This document shows positions 1 through 7,519 of a DNA stretch of 64,000 nucleotides, piece by piece. Both the position numbers and the translations under genes were made by a program. The DNA lies in NCBI GenBank assembly GCA_963718405.1, contig CAVQYZ010000002.1, positions 124,001 to 188,000 on the forward strand. The letters are read 5' to 3'. This DNA comes from Bog-756 sp963718405. GTDB taxonomy: Bacteria; Actinomycetota; Acidimicrobiia; Acidimicrobiales; RAAP-2. The notes beneath the pieces are model-generated. The model was not told where the DNA came from, ran no database searches, and saw only the letters and a program-made list of their open reading frames with translations. The number at the start of each line of letters is the position of its first letter. Position 1 is the stretch's first letter.

Positions 1-87
1 GTGGCGGCGTTCCTCTGCTCCAATCAGGCCGCCTTCATCAACGGGGCGGCGTTGGTGATCGACGGCGGAGCCACCCTGGCCCTGTAG
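1..87 (+). CDS. C-terminal fragment of a short-chain dehydrogenase/reductase (SDR)
   Basis: Only the last 28 codons are in the window; the gene begins upstream. The fragment reads through FLCSNQAAFINGAALVIDGG to a TAG stop. The pattern S-x(6)-NG-x(5)-DGG is the standard C-terminal end of classical SDR oxidoreductases, where the VDGG turn closes the Rossmann subunit. Substrate cannot be told. The neighbour on the opposite strand is a SnoaL-like protein, a pairing common in catabolic clusters, but that link is inference. Confidence 0.8.
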   Translation: MAAFLCSNQAAFINGAALVIDGGATLAL

Positions 88-99
88 GTGGGAGAGCCC

Positions 100-642
100 T
101 TAGCGGTCGGGTAGTCCGGGAACCGGTTGGGGGATCTCGGGAAGCCCGGGCATGGGATGGTCCCACCACAGGGTGTGCTCGATCCTCCTGGCGATCCGCC
201 AGCCGTCCGTGGTTTCGACCAGACGGTCGTGGTAGCGGCCACCCACGGTGAAGAGCCACGGCTTTCCGTCGATCTTCAACTGGTTGGGGTTGAGGAAGCA
301 CGAGCTGGCCTGCACCCCGTCGGGATCCCTTTTGAACTCGCGGTTGAGCACGAGGTGTTGGGTCACGTCGAAGATGGGCAGCACCTCCGACAGCCATTGC
401 CGCACCTCGGGGTAGCTGCCCTCGACTCCTCCCGCCGATCGGTAGTCGAGATGAGCGTCCTGGGTGAACACGGAGTCGAGCAGATCCCAGTTGCGGGCGT
501 CTACGGCGGTGGCGTAGCGGGTGAGAAGGTCCTCCATGGCCATCCGGTCCGGCAGGGCGATCTCGTCGGCATCCACAGTGGCGAAGACTACTCCGACCAC
601 CTCACCTACGATCCTGGAGACCATGGTCCCGACGTCAGACAA
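100..642 (-). CDS. SnoaL-like (NTF2-fold) domain protein
   Basis: A 180-residue reading frame at most. The core around residues 33-170 has the family pattern: a helix with MEDLLTRYATAVDARNWD, then FTQDAHLDYR, a strand with QHLVLNREF, and a C-terminal strand with DGWRIARRIEHTLWW. This is the cone-shaped NTF2/SnoaL fold found in small isomerases, dehydratases and ring-hydroxylase small subunits; the reaction is not predictable here. The longest frame starts 20 bases inside the divergent phosphatase gene, so the real start is probably one of the internal Met codons near residues 7 or 34-36. Cytoplasmic; no signal peptide. Confidence 0.75.
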   Translation of the reverse strand: MSDVGTMVSRIVGEVVGVVFATVDADEIALPDRMAMEDLLTRYATAVDARNWDLLDSVFTQDAHLDYRSAGGVEGSYPEVRQWLSEVLPIFDVTQHLVLNREFKRDPDGVQASSCFLNPNQLKIDGKPWLFTVGGRYHDRLVETTDGWRIARRIEHTLWWDHPMPGLPEIPQPVPGLPDR

Positions 643-1495
643 CCTGATGGACGACGTGGGCCGGGTACTTCAGGAGGTCTCCGCCGAGGTCATCGAGCCC
701 CGGTTCGAGGCCCTCCGGGAGGGCGACGTGCGCTTCAAGTCGCCCGGCGAGATCGTCACCGTGGCCGACCAGGAGTCGGAGCGACTGCTGGGGTTGCGGT
801 TGGGCCAGCTGGTTCCTGAGGCGCTGATCGTCGGAGAGGAGCACTTCTCTGACGGCACCGGGCTGGCCGACGCCCTCCGCCACGAGCAGGTGTGGTTGGT
901 GGATCCACTGGACGGCACGGCCAACTTCGTGGCCGGCTCTCCGGAGTGGGCGGTGATGGTGGCCTTGCTGCGCCAGGGGACGACCTGTGCTTCGTGGATC
1001 TGGCAACCGGTGGCCGGCGCCATGTACCAGGCCGAACGGGGAGCCGGGGCCACCCGCAACGGGCGGCCGGTTGTCCGGAGGCGTCCGTCGGCGGGGGTGG
1101 CAGATCTGCGGGGATCGGTCCTCACCAGGTTCCTGGACGAAGCGACCAGAGAGCGGGTCGACGGGAACCGCCATCGCTTGGCGGCGATCAACCCCGGGAC
1201 CTCGTCGGCGGGGATCGACTACCCGTTGTTGGTCGATGGCGGGCAGGACTTCGTGATGTTCTGGCGGACCTTGCCCTGGGACCATGCTCCGGGTGCCCTG
1301 CTGGTCGAAGAGTCCGGGGGTTGGGTGCGGAGGCTCGATGGAAACGAGTACGCACCGAGACAGACCTCCTCCGGACTGCTGGCCGCGGCCAGCCCGGTGG
1401 CCTGGCAGGCGGTGCTGGACGCCCTACTCGGTGATCCGGATGTCGACGACGGCCCGAACAGCCGGGGCCCGGGCCAGGGGCCGCGGGAGCCGTAG
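623..1495 (+). CDS. Inositol monophosphatase family phosphatase
   Basis: 290 residues if it starts at the ATG at 623, which has a GGAG about eight bases upstream. The metal-dependent phosphatase signature is complete: GEEHFSDG at 71-78, WLVDPLDGTANF at 91-102 and LPWDHAPGALLVEESGG at 218-233, giving the acidic residues that bind the catalytic Mg ions. Families with this fold dephosphorylate inositol phosphate, histidinol phosphate, fructose bisphosphate or PAP; nothing visible selects one, though HisN-type histidinol phosphatases of actinobacteria are the closest in size. The C-terminal 20 residues are a low-complexity Gly/Pro tail. It is divergent from the SnoaL-like gene, with overlapping 5-prime ends. 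Confidence 0.85.
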   Translation: MVPTSDNLMDDVGRVLQEVSAEVIEPRFEALREGDVRFKSPGEIVTVADQESERLLGLRLGQLVPEALIVGEEHFSDGTGLADALRHEQVWLVDPLDGTANFVAGSPEWAVMVALLRQGTTCASWIWQPVAGAMYQAERGAGATRNGRPVVRRRPSAGVADLRGSVLTRFLDEATRERVDGNRHRLAAINPGTSSAGIDYPLLVDGGQDFVMFWRTLPWDHAPGALLVEESGGWVRRLDGNEYAPRQTSSGLLAAASPVAWQAVLDALLGDPDVDDGPNSRGPGQGPREP

Positions 1496-1532
1496 GCGGG
1501 TGCCGGGACCGGTCGGCTCATGATCCATTCAC

Positions 1533-1538
1533 TAGGTT
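1533..1538 (+). promoter_or_regulatory. Candidate -10 element, leaderless DinB gene
   Basis: TAGGTT followed by seven bases and then the GTG at 1546. The spacing puts the transcription start at or next to the start codon, and no Shine-Dalgarno is seen. Confidence 0.45.
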
Positions 1539-1545
1539 GGGGCCG

Positions 1546-2067
1546 GTGATCACTCCCGATGACAAGGACTGGACCTGGGTCCTGCAGCGCCCCTGTGAGG
1601 AGTGCGGCTTTGACGCCAGCACGTGCTCGCCGGCGGAAGTCTCGGGCCTGGTGCGGATCAACGCTTCCCAGTGGAGCGACCTGCTGGCCAGGGGAGCCGT
1701 GCGGGCCGGACGTGACGATCCGAGCCGGTGGTCGTCGCTCGAGTACGCCTGCCACGTGCGCGACGTGTTTCGGCGTTACGACGAGCGGATCGTTCTGATG
1801 ATGACGACCGATGACCCACTGTTCCCGAACTGGGACCAGGATGCCTCGGCGGTGGATGAGCGCTACGACAGCCAGGATCCCGTAGCCGTGGTCCACGACC
1901 TGGGGGCGCACGCCACCACCGTGGCCGATCGACTGGACGGACTGTCAGACCAGGGGTGGATGCGGAAGGGACGCAGGAGTGACGGCGCGTCCTTCACCAT
2001 CGACACCATCTCCCGCTACATGGTCCACGACCCCATCCACCATCTGTGGGACGTCGAACGCGGATAG
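1546..2067 (+). CDS. DinB-family metal-binding protein
   Basis: 173 residues from the GTG at 1546; a TTG nine bases earlier is possible but would sit inside the -10-like TAGGTT. The DinB/YfiT four-helix-bundle signature is visible as a three-histidine metal site: His70 in LEYACHVRD, and His161 with His165 in VHDPIHHLWDV near the end. Actinobacterial members are mycothiol-dependent transferases or maleylpyruvate isomerase-like enzymes; an N-terminal CEECGFDAST motif marks a subgroup annotated as DinB-family hypothetical proteins. The role is unknown. Probably a single-gene transcript. Confidence 0.8.
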   Translation: MITPDDKDWTWVLQRPCEECGFDASTCSPAEVSGLVRINASQWSDLLARGAVRAGRDDPSRWSSLEYACHVRDVFRRYDERIVLMMTTDDPLFPNWDQDASAVDERYDSQDPVAVVHDLGAHATTVADRLDGLSDQGWMRKGRRSDGASFTIDTISRYMVHDPIHHLWDVERG

Positions 2068-2119
2068 AGCGCCGGGCGTAGGAGGTAGGAGGGAGCTACT
2101 GCCCAAGGGGACGACCGCC

Positions 2120-2125
2120 TAGTGT
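2120..2125 (+). promoter_or_regulatory. Candidate -10 element, leaderless GNAT gene
   Basis: TAGTGT, eight bases before the GTG at 2134. It overlaps the alternative GTG at 2122 and so favours the 2134 start. Confidence 0.4.
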
Positions 2126-2133
2126 TCTGGCCC

Positions 2134-2640
2134 GTGATCCTGCGTCCTGGACGACCCGATGACGAGAGAGCGCTGCTCGGGCTCTTTGACGAAGCGGTTC
2201 TGTGGCTGACCGAGCGGGGTCTGAGTGGGCAGTGGGGTAGCCGGCCCTGGTCGGAGCGGGCCGATACCAAAGCGAGAGTCTCGAGATTGGCGCGGAGCCC
2301 CGGACTGACGGTCGCTGAAGTCGGCGATTCGTTGGTGGGTGCACTCGATGTGACCGAGGAGTCGCCCTGGTATGCCCCGGTGACGGAAGAGCCGGGTCTG
2401 TATGTGATGATCCTGCTCACATCGAGACGGTTCATGGGCCAGGGGATCGGGACCGCACTGTTGGACCATGCCCGTGCAGACTGCCTGGCCCGGGGTCGGA
2501 GTCTGTTGCGAGTCGACTGCTGGGCGGGCGGTCAGGGACAGCTGGTGCGCTACTACGAGACGGCGGGCTTCACGGCAACGGAACCGTTCGATCGTGACGG
2601 TTGGCCAGGTCAGCTGCTCATCGAGCGCCTGGGCCACTAG
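2134..2640 (+). CDS. GNAT-family N-acetyltransferase
   Basis: 168 residues from the GTG at 2134 (a GTG at 2122 would add four residues). The acetyl-CoA binding motif A is RRFMGQGIGTALLDHA near residue 93-108 (the Q/R-x-x-G-x-G/A pattern), followed by a motif-B-like YYETAGFTATEPF. The N-terminal ILRPGRPDDERALLGLF is a typical GNAT beta1-alpha1. Acceptor substrate unknown. It lies just upstream of an NYN-type gene with about 55 bases between, but that gene appears to have its own -10 element. Confidence 0.82.
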   Translation: MILRPGRPDDERALLGLFDEAVLWLTERGLSGQWGSRPWSERADTKARVSRLARSPGLTVAEVGDSLVGALDVTEESPWYAPVTEEPGLYVMILLTSRRFMGQGIGTALLDHARADCLARGRSLLRVDCWAGGQGQLVRYYETAGFTATEPFDRDGWPGQLLIERLGH

Positions 2641-2683
2641 GGGTTCCGTCGACCCAGCCGCGGGTGGCCGCGACCAGAGGGAC

Positions 2684-2689
2684 GATACT
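2684..2689 (+). promoter_or_regulatory. Candidate -10 element, leaderless NYN gene
   Basis: GATACT, six bases before the GTG at 2696. Confidence 0.4.
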
Positions 2690-2695
2690 GGAGTG

Positions 2696-3064
2696 GTGCT
2701 TCTCATCGATGCGGCGAACGTGGTCGGCTCGCGACCGAATGGCTGGTGGCGGGATCGACCCGGTGCTGCCCGATCGTTAGTGGATCGAATACGAGCAGCC
2801 GTGGGGTCCGGTCGACTCCCCCAGCCGGTGGTGGCAGTCCTCGAAGGGGCTGCTCGCAGCGGGGTCGAGGAGGGGACAGCCGATGGCGTCACCGTGGTCC
2901 ATGCTCCCGGGAGCGGTGACGACACCCTGATCGCCGTCGCCGCTGATGCTGCCGGACAGGAAGTGACGCTGGTCTCAGCGGATCGGGCCTTGTGTCAGCG
3001 GGCTGAGGAGTTGGGTGCCGATGTGGTCGGGCCTCGATGGCTCCTCGGGGTACTCGACGGGTGA
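2696..3064 (+). CDS. NYN/PIN-like domain protein, putative ribonuclease
   Basis: 122 residues. It opens with VLLIDAANVVGSRPNGWW, the NYN (YacP/Nedd4-BP1) first strand whose Asp binds metal, continues with GSGDDTLIAVA and ends with TLVSADRALCQRAEELG; the three acidic positions match the PIN-like active site (D in IDAANV, DD in SGDD, D in SADRAL). Family members cleave RNA in the cytoplasm; targets here are unknown. GTG at 2693 is an equally readable start, but GTG at 2696 fits the -10 spacing better. Shorter than the 160-180 residues of YacP proteins, so the domain is nearly the whole protein. Confidence 0.75.
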   Translation: MLLIDAANVVGSRPNGWWRDRPGAARSLVDRIRAAVGSGRLPQPVVAVLEGAARSGVEEGTADGVTVVHAPGSGDDTLIAVAADAAGQEVTLVSADRALCQRAEELGADVVGPRWLLGVLDG

Positions 3065-3186
3065 GGCCGGAAGGTCAGCGCGGGGCGTCCTCCTGGCACG
3101 ACAGGCCTGAGTGCCTCGGACCACGGCCAAGACGGGACCTTGGCTTGGCCGATTCGACGGCGACCACCCCCTCGGCACTGTTGGAG

Positions 3187-3192
3187 CAGAAT
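3187..3192 (+). promoter_or_regulatory. Candidate -10 element, leaderless hydrolase gene
   Basis: CAGAAT, six bases before the ATG at 3199; the A at position 2 and T at position 6 fit actinobacterial sigma-70 -10 elements. Confidence 0.35.
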
Positions 3193-3198
3193 GGCCGG

Positions 3199-4107
3199 AT
3201 GGAAGGCCATCTCGACCACGTCTCGATTCACGGCCACGACATGGCGTACCGGATGGAGGGAAGCGGGCCGGCACTCCTGCTCCTTCACGGCATTGCCGGT
3301 AGCTCCCGAACCTGGCGGGACGTCATCCCACATCTGAGTGATCGCTTCACCGTCATCGCCCCGGACCTCATGGGTCACGGCCAGTCCCAAAAGCCCGTCG
3401 GCGATTACTCACTTGGTGCGTTCGCCAGCGGAATCCGTGATCTGCTCGAGGTCCTCGACATCGACCGAGCCTCCATAGTCGGTCAGTCGTTCGGCGGCGG
3501 CGTGGCCATGCAGCTCGCCTACCAGCATCCTGAGCAGTGCGAGCGGCTGGTTCTCGTCGACAGTGGCGGCCTGGGACGAGAGGTGAACTGGATGCTGCGG
3601 GTCATGACGCTGCCCGGGAGCGAGTACGTGATGCCGGTTATCTTTCCGGGCTTCGTCCGCGACTGGGGCGACAACCTGTTCCGGAGGATCAACAACAGCG
3701 GCATCCGAATGAGTCGTGTCACCGAGATGTGGAGTGCCTACGCCTCACTGGTCGAGGCGGAGAACCGTCAGGCGTTCGTCCGCACCATCAAGTCCGTCAT
3801 CGACCCGGGCGGTCAGACGGTCAGCGCCATGGATCGGCTCTACCTGGCCTCCTCGATGCCGACCCTGATTGTCTGGGGGGACCGGGACGACATCATCCCG
3901 GTGAGCCACGCCTACGCCGCCCACGAGGCCGTCCCGGGGAGCCGGCTGGTGATCATCGAGGGGGTAGGCCATTTCCCCCAGATCGAGGCTCCCGAACAGT
4001 TCGTCGACGCGCTCATCGACTTCATCGACTCGACGGAGCCCGCTGCTCTGGGCGCTGAAGACCGCAAGAGAATGCTCCACGAGCGATCCCAGCCACCCGT
4101 GCCGTAG
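3199..4107 (+). CDS. Alpha/beta hydrolase
   Basis: 302 residues from the ATG at 3199; the frame stays open upstream but those codons read as non-protein. The fold is clear: oxyanion-loop LLLLHGIAGSS at 26-36, nucleophile elbow VGQSFGG with Ser97, acid in WGDRDD (Asp228 or 230) and His258 in EGVGHFPQIE. It resembles actinobacterial hydrolases near haloalkane dehalogenase, epoxide hydrolase and meta-cleavage product hydrolases; Ser rather than Asp as nucleophile excludes the first two. Cytoplasmic, substrate unknown. The last 25 residues are hydrophilic and outside the fold. Confidence 0.88.
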   Translation: MEGHLDHVSIHGHDMAYRMEGSGPALLLLHGIAGSSRTWRDVIPHLSDRFTVIAPDLMGHGQSQKPVGDYSLGAFASGIRDLLEVLDIDRASIVGQSFGGGVAMQLAYQHPEQCERLVLVDSGGLGREVNWMLRVMTLPGSEYVMPVIFPGFVRDWGDNLFRRINNSGIRMSRVTEMWSAYASLVEAENRQAFVRTIKSVIDPGGQTVSAMDRLYLASSMPTLIVWGDRDDIIPVSHAYAAHEAVPGSRLVIIEGVGHFPQIEAPEQFVDALIDFIDSTEPAALGAEDRKRMLHERSQPPVP

Positions 4108-4191
4108 CCAAGCCTGACCCGTATGACCCGGGGCGGTCACTTGAGCCTCACGTGAATCTTCGGGGCGCGAATCTGGGGGACGGCACCATGC

Positions 4192-4197
4192 GATACT
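4192..4197 (+). promoter_or_regulatory. Candidate -10 element, leaderless small gene
   Basis: GATACT followed by seven bases and the ATG at 4205. Confidence 0.4.
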
Positions 4198-4204
4198 CAA
4201 TGCC

Positions 4205-4414
4205 ATGACCCATCAGTGGACCAAGACCACAGCTTCCGCGGTGCAAGCGGGTGATCGGGTTCGGACCTCGAACGACGAGCTGACGGTCTCTCGAATCGAG
4301 TCGCCGTTCATGGGAATGACCGGGATGATCGCCTTCATCGAAGACACACCTGAGCGTTGGATTAAGCGTCCAGTTCAGGCTGACGCAGAAGTCGAGGTTT
4401 GGACCTCGGCGTGA
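4205..4414 (+). CDS. Small conserved-looking hypothetical protein
   Basis: 69 residues, MTHQWTKTTASAVQAGDRVR at the start. The pattern of a short beta-rich protein with AGDRVRTSNDELTVSRIE, then FMGMTGMIAFIEDT, looks like a small OB- or SH3-like barrel that would handle a ligand or nucleic acid, but I recognise no named family. Codon use matches neighbours and the ATG has a leaderless -10 in front, which is the main support for a real gene. Function unknown. Confidence 0.6.
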   Translation: MTHQWTKTTASAVQAGDRVRTSNDELTVSRIESPFMGMTGMIAFIEDTPERWIKRPVQADAEVEVWTSA

Positions 4415-4708
4415 GGCCCTGCTGGCACGTCTACCAGGCATCGACGACCTCGGCGGTGACCTCAGCCAGGCGATCGAAGGTCGGCCTCTCCGTGAGCGGT
4501 TCGGAGCTTCCGAACCTCGGGTAGTCCGGGCACACAGGGAAGTAGGCCCCAGTCTGGCTCATGCGAAGTGGCAGGCAGCGGCGAAACGGACCTACGGACC
4601 TACGGACTCAGGCTGAGGATTCCGTCATCTGGTCAGGGATGGGACGACTGCCCTGGCTCCTTCGTGGTCGGCGAGTGAGTGAGCGTCAGCCTCAAGTCGG
4701 CATATCGA
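4415..4708. other. 294-base gap without a gene
   Basis: No convincing coding region. It holds one perfect hairpin (4498-4516) and a short duplicated stretch (ggacctac twice near 4588-4604). The open frames that cross it do not resemble proteins. Confidence 0.5.
4498..4516. promoter_or_regulatory. Perfect inverted repeat, possible operator or terminator stem
   Basis: GGTTCGGA - GCT - TCCGAACC: eight-base arms with a three-base centre. There is no T-run after either arm, so it is not a classical intrinsic terminator; a dimeric repressor site is also possible. It lies 84 bases past the small gene at 4205. Confidence 0.4.
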
Positions 4709-4945
4709 CTACGAGCTCACCGCGGTTTCCGCCTTGGTGGCAGATACCTCGGGCCGGTTGGCTTCGGGATGGGGAACAGCTCTCAGCACGTTGATGGCGC
4801 CGACCACGAGGATGAGGATGGCCCAGAGCTTCGGGATGTCTCCACTGACCAGGCCGAAGACGGCGACACCGAGGAGGACGAGTCCCAGCCCCACGGCCAG
4901 TGCCGGATGGTGAAGGGACCTGGCGATGCGAGGGAGGAAGATCAT
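4709..4945 (-). CDS. Small two-helix membrane protein
   Basis: 78 residues from the ATG at 4945. Two hydrophobic segments are plain: about residues 14-34 (ALAVGLGLVLLGVAVFGLV) and 39-56 (LWAILILVVGAINVLRAV), joined by a short SGDIPK turn, with a hydrophilic tail of about 20 residues. Nothing identifies a function. An AAAGG lies 11 bases upstream of the ATG. The reading frame extends further upstream but into sequence that looks non-coding. Confidence 0.6.
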   Translation of the reverse strand: MIFLPRIARSLHHPALAVGLGLVLLGVAVFGLVSGDIPKLWAILILVVGAINVLRAVPHPEANRPEVSATKAETAVSS

Positions 4946-5165
4946 TTGCGTTGCGCCTTTCTCGGAGTGTCTGGAACATCGGTCCCTCACTGCTCTGCCT
5001 TTAGGAGTCAGAGCCACTTCGATTGGCACCTGGCCGCGGTGGGCGCCAGATGTCCCCCGCATCGTCCCTGGTCAGCGCAGTATTCACAGCTGGCTCTACG
5101 CCAGGGCACATGGCGTCCATAGGCGGCTGCGGTGGGCTGAAGGAGAGCACCACCAGGAGTGAGAG

Positions 5166-5342
5166 ATGAACACCATCAAGTCCGCAGCCAAAGCCCTCCG
5201 ACGCGAGGGGTTCACCTATGTGAGTGACAGCACCCTGTGGGAGTGCGACGGGTGTGGCGAGCGGGTGGTCCGCACCGCCCGCCGCGGCCACCTCAAGAAG
5301 TGTCCGGCCCGCCAGCCCTTCGAGGCACCGCCGGACGCCTGA
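5166..5342 (+). CDS. 58-residue putative zinc-binding protein
   Basis: A short gene from the ATG at 5166 with AGGAG seven to eight bases upstream, ending in TGA at 5340-5342. It encodes a zinc-knuckle-like arrangement: Cys27-x2-Cys30 in WECDGCGE, then His42 and Cys46 in GHLKKCPA (C-x2-C-x11-H-x3-C). The N-terminus is basic (KSAAKALRREG). Such small C2HC proteins usually bind nucleic acid or stabilise a partner; no named family recognised. The motif spacing and good ribosome site support it as real. Confidence 0.6.
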   Translation: MNTIKSAAKALRREGFTYVSDSTLWECDGCGERVVRTARRGHLKKCPARQPFEAPPDA

Positions 5343-5368
5343 CCTGCCTCGCCTGAAGTCCCCCTGGG

Positions 5369-6088
5369 CTAGGGCCCGGTGACCTGCCCTCGGGCCACCC
5401 GCTGGAAGATGGCTCGATCGGCCTCCAGCCCTTCCTGGATGGCGGCCACCGCTCCGGCCCGGGCCAGGGACTTGGTGGCGGCATGGGCTATCCGGTCCAG
5501 GCCAGCAAAACCGGTGGCCACCTCGGCCGCCGTCACGAGCAGGTCGGGCGGATCGACGACCCGGTCGAGAAATCCGGCCGCCACGCCGTCCGCCGGGCTG
5601 TAGACCTCGGCCAGGGTCACCACCCGGATGAAGTGGGCCGGTGGCAGTCGTTGCCGACAGATCTCGATGGCGGCCCGAGGCATGGTGAGGCCGATGGCCA
5701 CTTCATTGGCCACCAGTCGGAACGGGCCGTCGGACCCGATGCGGTAGTCGCCGGAGAGCAGCAGGAAGCTGCCCATGGCCACGGCGTGCCCGTTGCAGGC
5801 GATCACCACGGGCGTCGGGTGTTCCAGCAGGCGGAGGGCCAGTAGGAATCCCTGTTCGAGCAGGAGCGCCGCATCGGGTCCACCCGCTCCCAACACCTTG
5901 AGATCGAAACCTCCCGAGAAGATGCCGTCCCGACCGGTCAGGAGAATGACGGCATCGTCGGCCACCGCTTGGTCCAGGGCTTCGTTGACGGCCGCCAGCA
6001 TCTGCAGCGACAGAGCGTTGGCCCGGCCGTCATCCATGGTGATGGTGGCCACGCGGCCGGAAAGGTCGTAGCTGACGAGTTCACCCAT
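5369..6088 (-). CDS. Enoyl-CoA hydratase/isomerase (crotonase) family protein
   Basis: 239 residues from the ATG at 6088. The crotonase fold signatures are IFSGGFDLKVLG (57-67, first oxyanion-hole strand) and IACNGHAVAMGSFLLLSGDYR (97-117, second). Of the two catalytic glutamates of enoyl-CoA hydratases, the one in NEVAIGL (Glu129) is kept, but the position equal to the other (GGGCEL in hydratases) is Phe in MGSFLL. One-Glu members are typically isomerases or other crotonases rather than hydratases. It acts on a CoA thioester in the cytoplasm; substrate unknown. Confidence 0.85.
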   Translation of the reverse strand: MGELVSYDLSGRVATITMDDGRANALSLQMLAAVNEALDQAVADDAVILLTGRDGIFSGGFDLKVLGAGGPDAALLLEQGFLLALRLLEHPTPVVIACNGHAVAMGSFLLLSGDYRIGSDGPFRLVANEVAIGLTMPRAAIEICRQRLPPAHFIRVVTLAEVYSPADGVAAGFLDRVVDPPDLLVTAAEVATGFAGLDRIAHAATKSLARAGAVAAIQEGLEADRAIFQRVARGQVTGP

Positions 6089-6231
6089 TGCGCCCACCAA
6101 CGTGTGCCCGGGCGACCAGTCCACACAATCGACACAGTCCACGGAGTCTCAACCCATCCCCCTTGATTCCGGCCGCGCTCTGGTGGCGGACCCAAGCTCC
6201 ATACTGGCATTCCCGACCGTCGCCGGTTTGG

Positions 6232-6237
6232 CAAAAT
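6232..6237 (+). promoter_or_regulatory. Candidate -10 element, leaderless GNAT gene
   Basis: CAAAAT, six bases before the ATG at 6244. Confidence 0.35.
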
Positions 6238-6243
6238 GGCGTG

Positions 6244-6753
6244 ATGCCCGGACCTACCGACCGACCCGAGCTGGTCCTGGTCCGGGTGGCGCTGGCCGAT
6301 GGTCGGGCCCAGGCTCTCGAAGACGCCATGTTGGCGGAGACGGCGGAGCGCTACAGATCGGAACGACCTGGCCCCGTCGACGGCGCCGTCTTCGATCCTC
6401 CCGATGGGCTTTTCGCTCTGGCTGTGGCGGACGGGACGCCAGTCGGCTGTGGGGGGTTCCGGCGTCTCGGCCCGGACCAGGCCGAACTCAAGCGGATGTA
6501 CGTCGTCCCGTCCCACCGGGGGAAGGCTGTGGCCCGGCGGCTACTCCGGTTCCTGGAGGAACAGGCCCTGGCGGCGGGCTACCACGACATGTGGTTGGAG
6601 ACCGGAACCGAGCAACCAGAAGCTGTCTCGCTCTATGTCTCGTCGGGGTATCGACCCGCCGCCCCCTACGGGGAGTTCAAGGACGATCCCCGATGCCGCA
6701 GTTTCACCAAGCCTCTGTGCCACCAAACGACCTCCGAGTCAGGAGGTCATTGA
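6244..6753 (+). CDS. GNAT-family N-acetyltransferase
   Basis: 169 residues. Motif A is LKRMYVVPSHRGKAVARRLLRF, with R-G-K-A-V-A in the acetyl-CoA pyrophosphate loop, preceded by AVADGTPVGCGGFRRL (beta4-beta5) and followed by LYVSSGYRPAAPYGEF (motif B). This layout, with an AELKRMYV strand, is that of the broad PA4794/ribosomal-type GNATs; substrate unknown. The start is the ATG at 6244 because it follows a -10-like hexamer and the region upstream belongs to the divergent crotonase promoter. Confidence 0.85.
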   Translation: MPGPTDRPELVLVRVALADGRAQALEDAMLAETAERYRSERPGPVDGAVFDPPDGLFALAVADGTPVGCGGFRRLGPDQAELKRMYVVPSHRGKAVARRLLRFLEEQALAAGYHDMWLETGTEQPEAVSLYVSSGYRPAAPYGEFKDDPRCRSFTKPLCHQTTSESGGH

Positions 6754-6885
6754 CATCCCGACGTCCTGATCGGTGGCCGGGCTGAGTCGGGTAGGGAACA
6801 TTGTCTGCGGAGATCGGCAAGCCGATGTGGGTGGCTAACGGGGCTGATCGGCGCACTGAGGTTGCCCTGTCCATTCCGCCGGCCC

Positions 6886-7362
6886 TCACTTCGCTTTGCC
6901 AAACCAGCGATTCAACCTCTCGGCCCAACGCTTCCTTCTCGCCTGCTGTTTCACTTTCCGCTGAAACGGTGTGAGGGGTGCATTGCTCGGAAGGCCTGAC
7001 GGCGATGGGATTCTGGCCAGCGAACTGTCGTAGTCGCCACCACCGGTAGATCCGCCAATACCGATCAAGGAGTTGTCGCTCACGATGCCACCGTCCATGG
7101 CGACATCACCGTAGAAACCAGAGCTGGGAATGGCTTGTTTGTTGGCGTCATCAGCCCGCCTCATGTCTCGCCATCCAACGTCGCCCGGGTCAGAAGTGAT
7201 GGGTACGAAAGGTTCCGGGGCCGGACGGTTCGGTGGTGGGTCTTTGGCTTCGGTGTTGCCGTCACGGACGAGGTTTGACGGTCGACCCTGCGAAATCCAG
7301 CGTTGTTCATGGGTGCCATAGGGATCGACGAACCACCCTTCCGCCGGTGCGTCATCATCCAT
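6886..7362 (-). CDS. DUF2510-type N-terminal domain protein, otherwise disordered
   Basis: 158 residues, starting at an ATG with GAGG eight bases upstream. The first 30 residues (AEGWFVDPYGTHEQRWISQG) match the DUF2510 pattern of a Trp-x-x-Asp-Pro turn and a second aromatic strand, normally found at the N-terminus of actinobacterial membrane or secreted proteins. The middle is Gly/Ser-rich and probably unstructured; the end is strongly basic (RKVKQQARRKRWAERLNRWF). No membrane segment. Function unknown. Confidence 0.65.
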   Translation of the reverse strand: MDDDAPAEGWFVDPYGTHEQRWISQGRPSNLVRDGNTEAKDPPPNRPAPEPFVPITSDPGDVGWRDMRRADDANKQAIPSSGFYGDVAMDGGIVSDNSLIGIGGSTGGGDYDSSLARIPSPSGLPSNAPLTPFQRKVKQQARRKRWAERLNRWFGKAK

Positions 7363-7519
7363 GTTGGGACCTCAGTTCAGCAGTCCGGGATTTCGGTAGA
7401 ACTATCCCATACCAGCAGCTGAGGATGGAGCGTTGGCCACGGCCGAACACGGTTCCAGCCGACCGGCCCGACCCCGGCCCGACCGCCCGGCCCGACCCAG
7501 CCAGACCTACCCGCGGACC
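7363..7519. repeat. Gap with degenerate CCCGACC repeat
   Basis: The stretch 7459-7505 is an imperfect array of a 9-11 base unit around cggcccgacc, directly behind the stop codon of the DUF302 gene. No gene seen. Confidence 0.5.
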
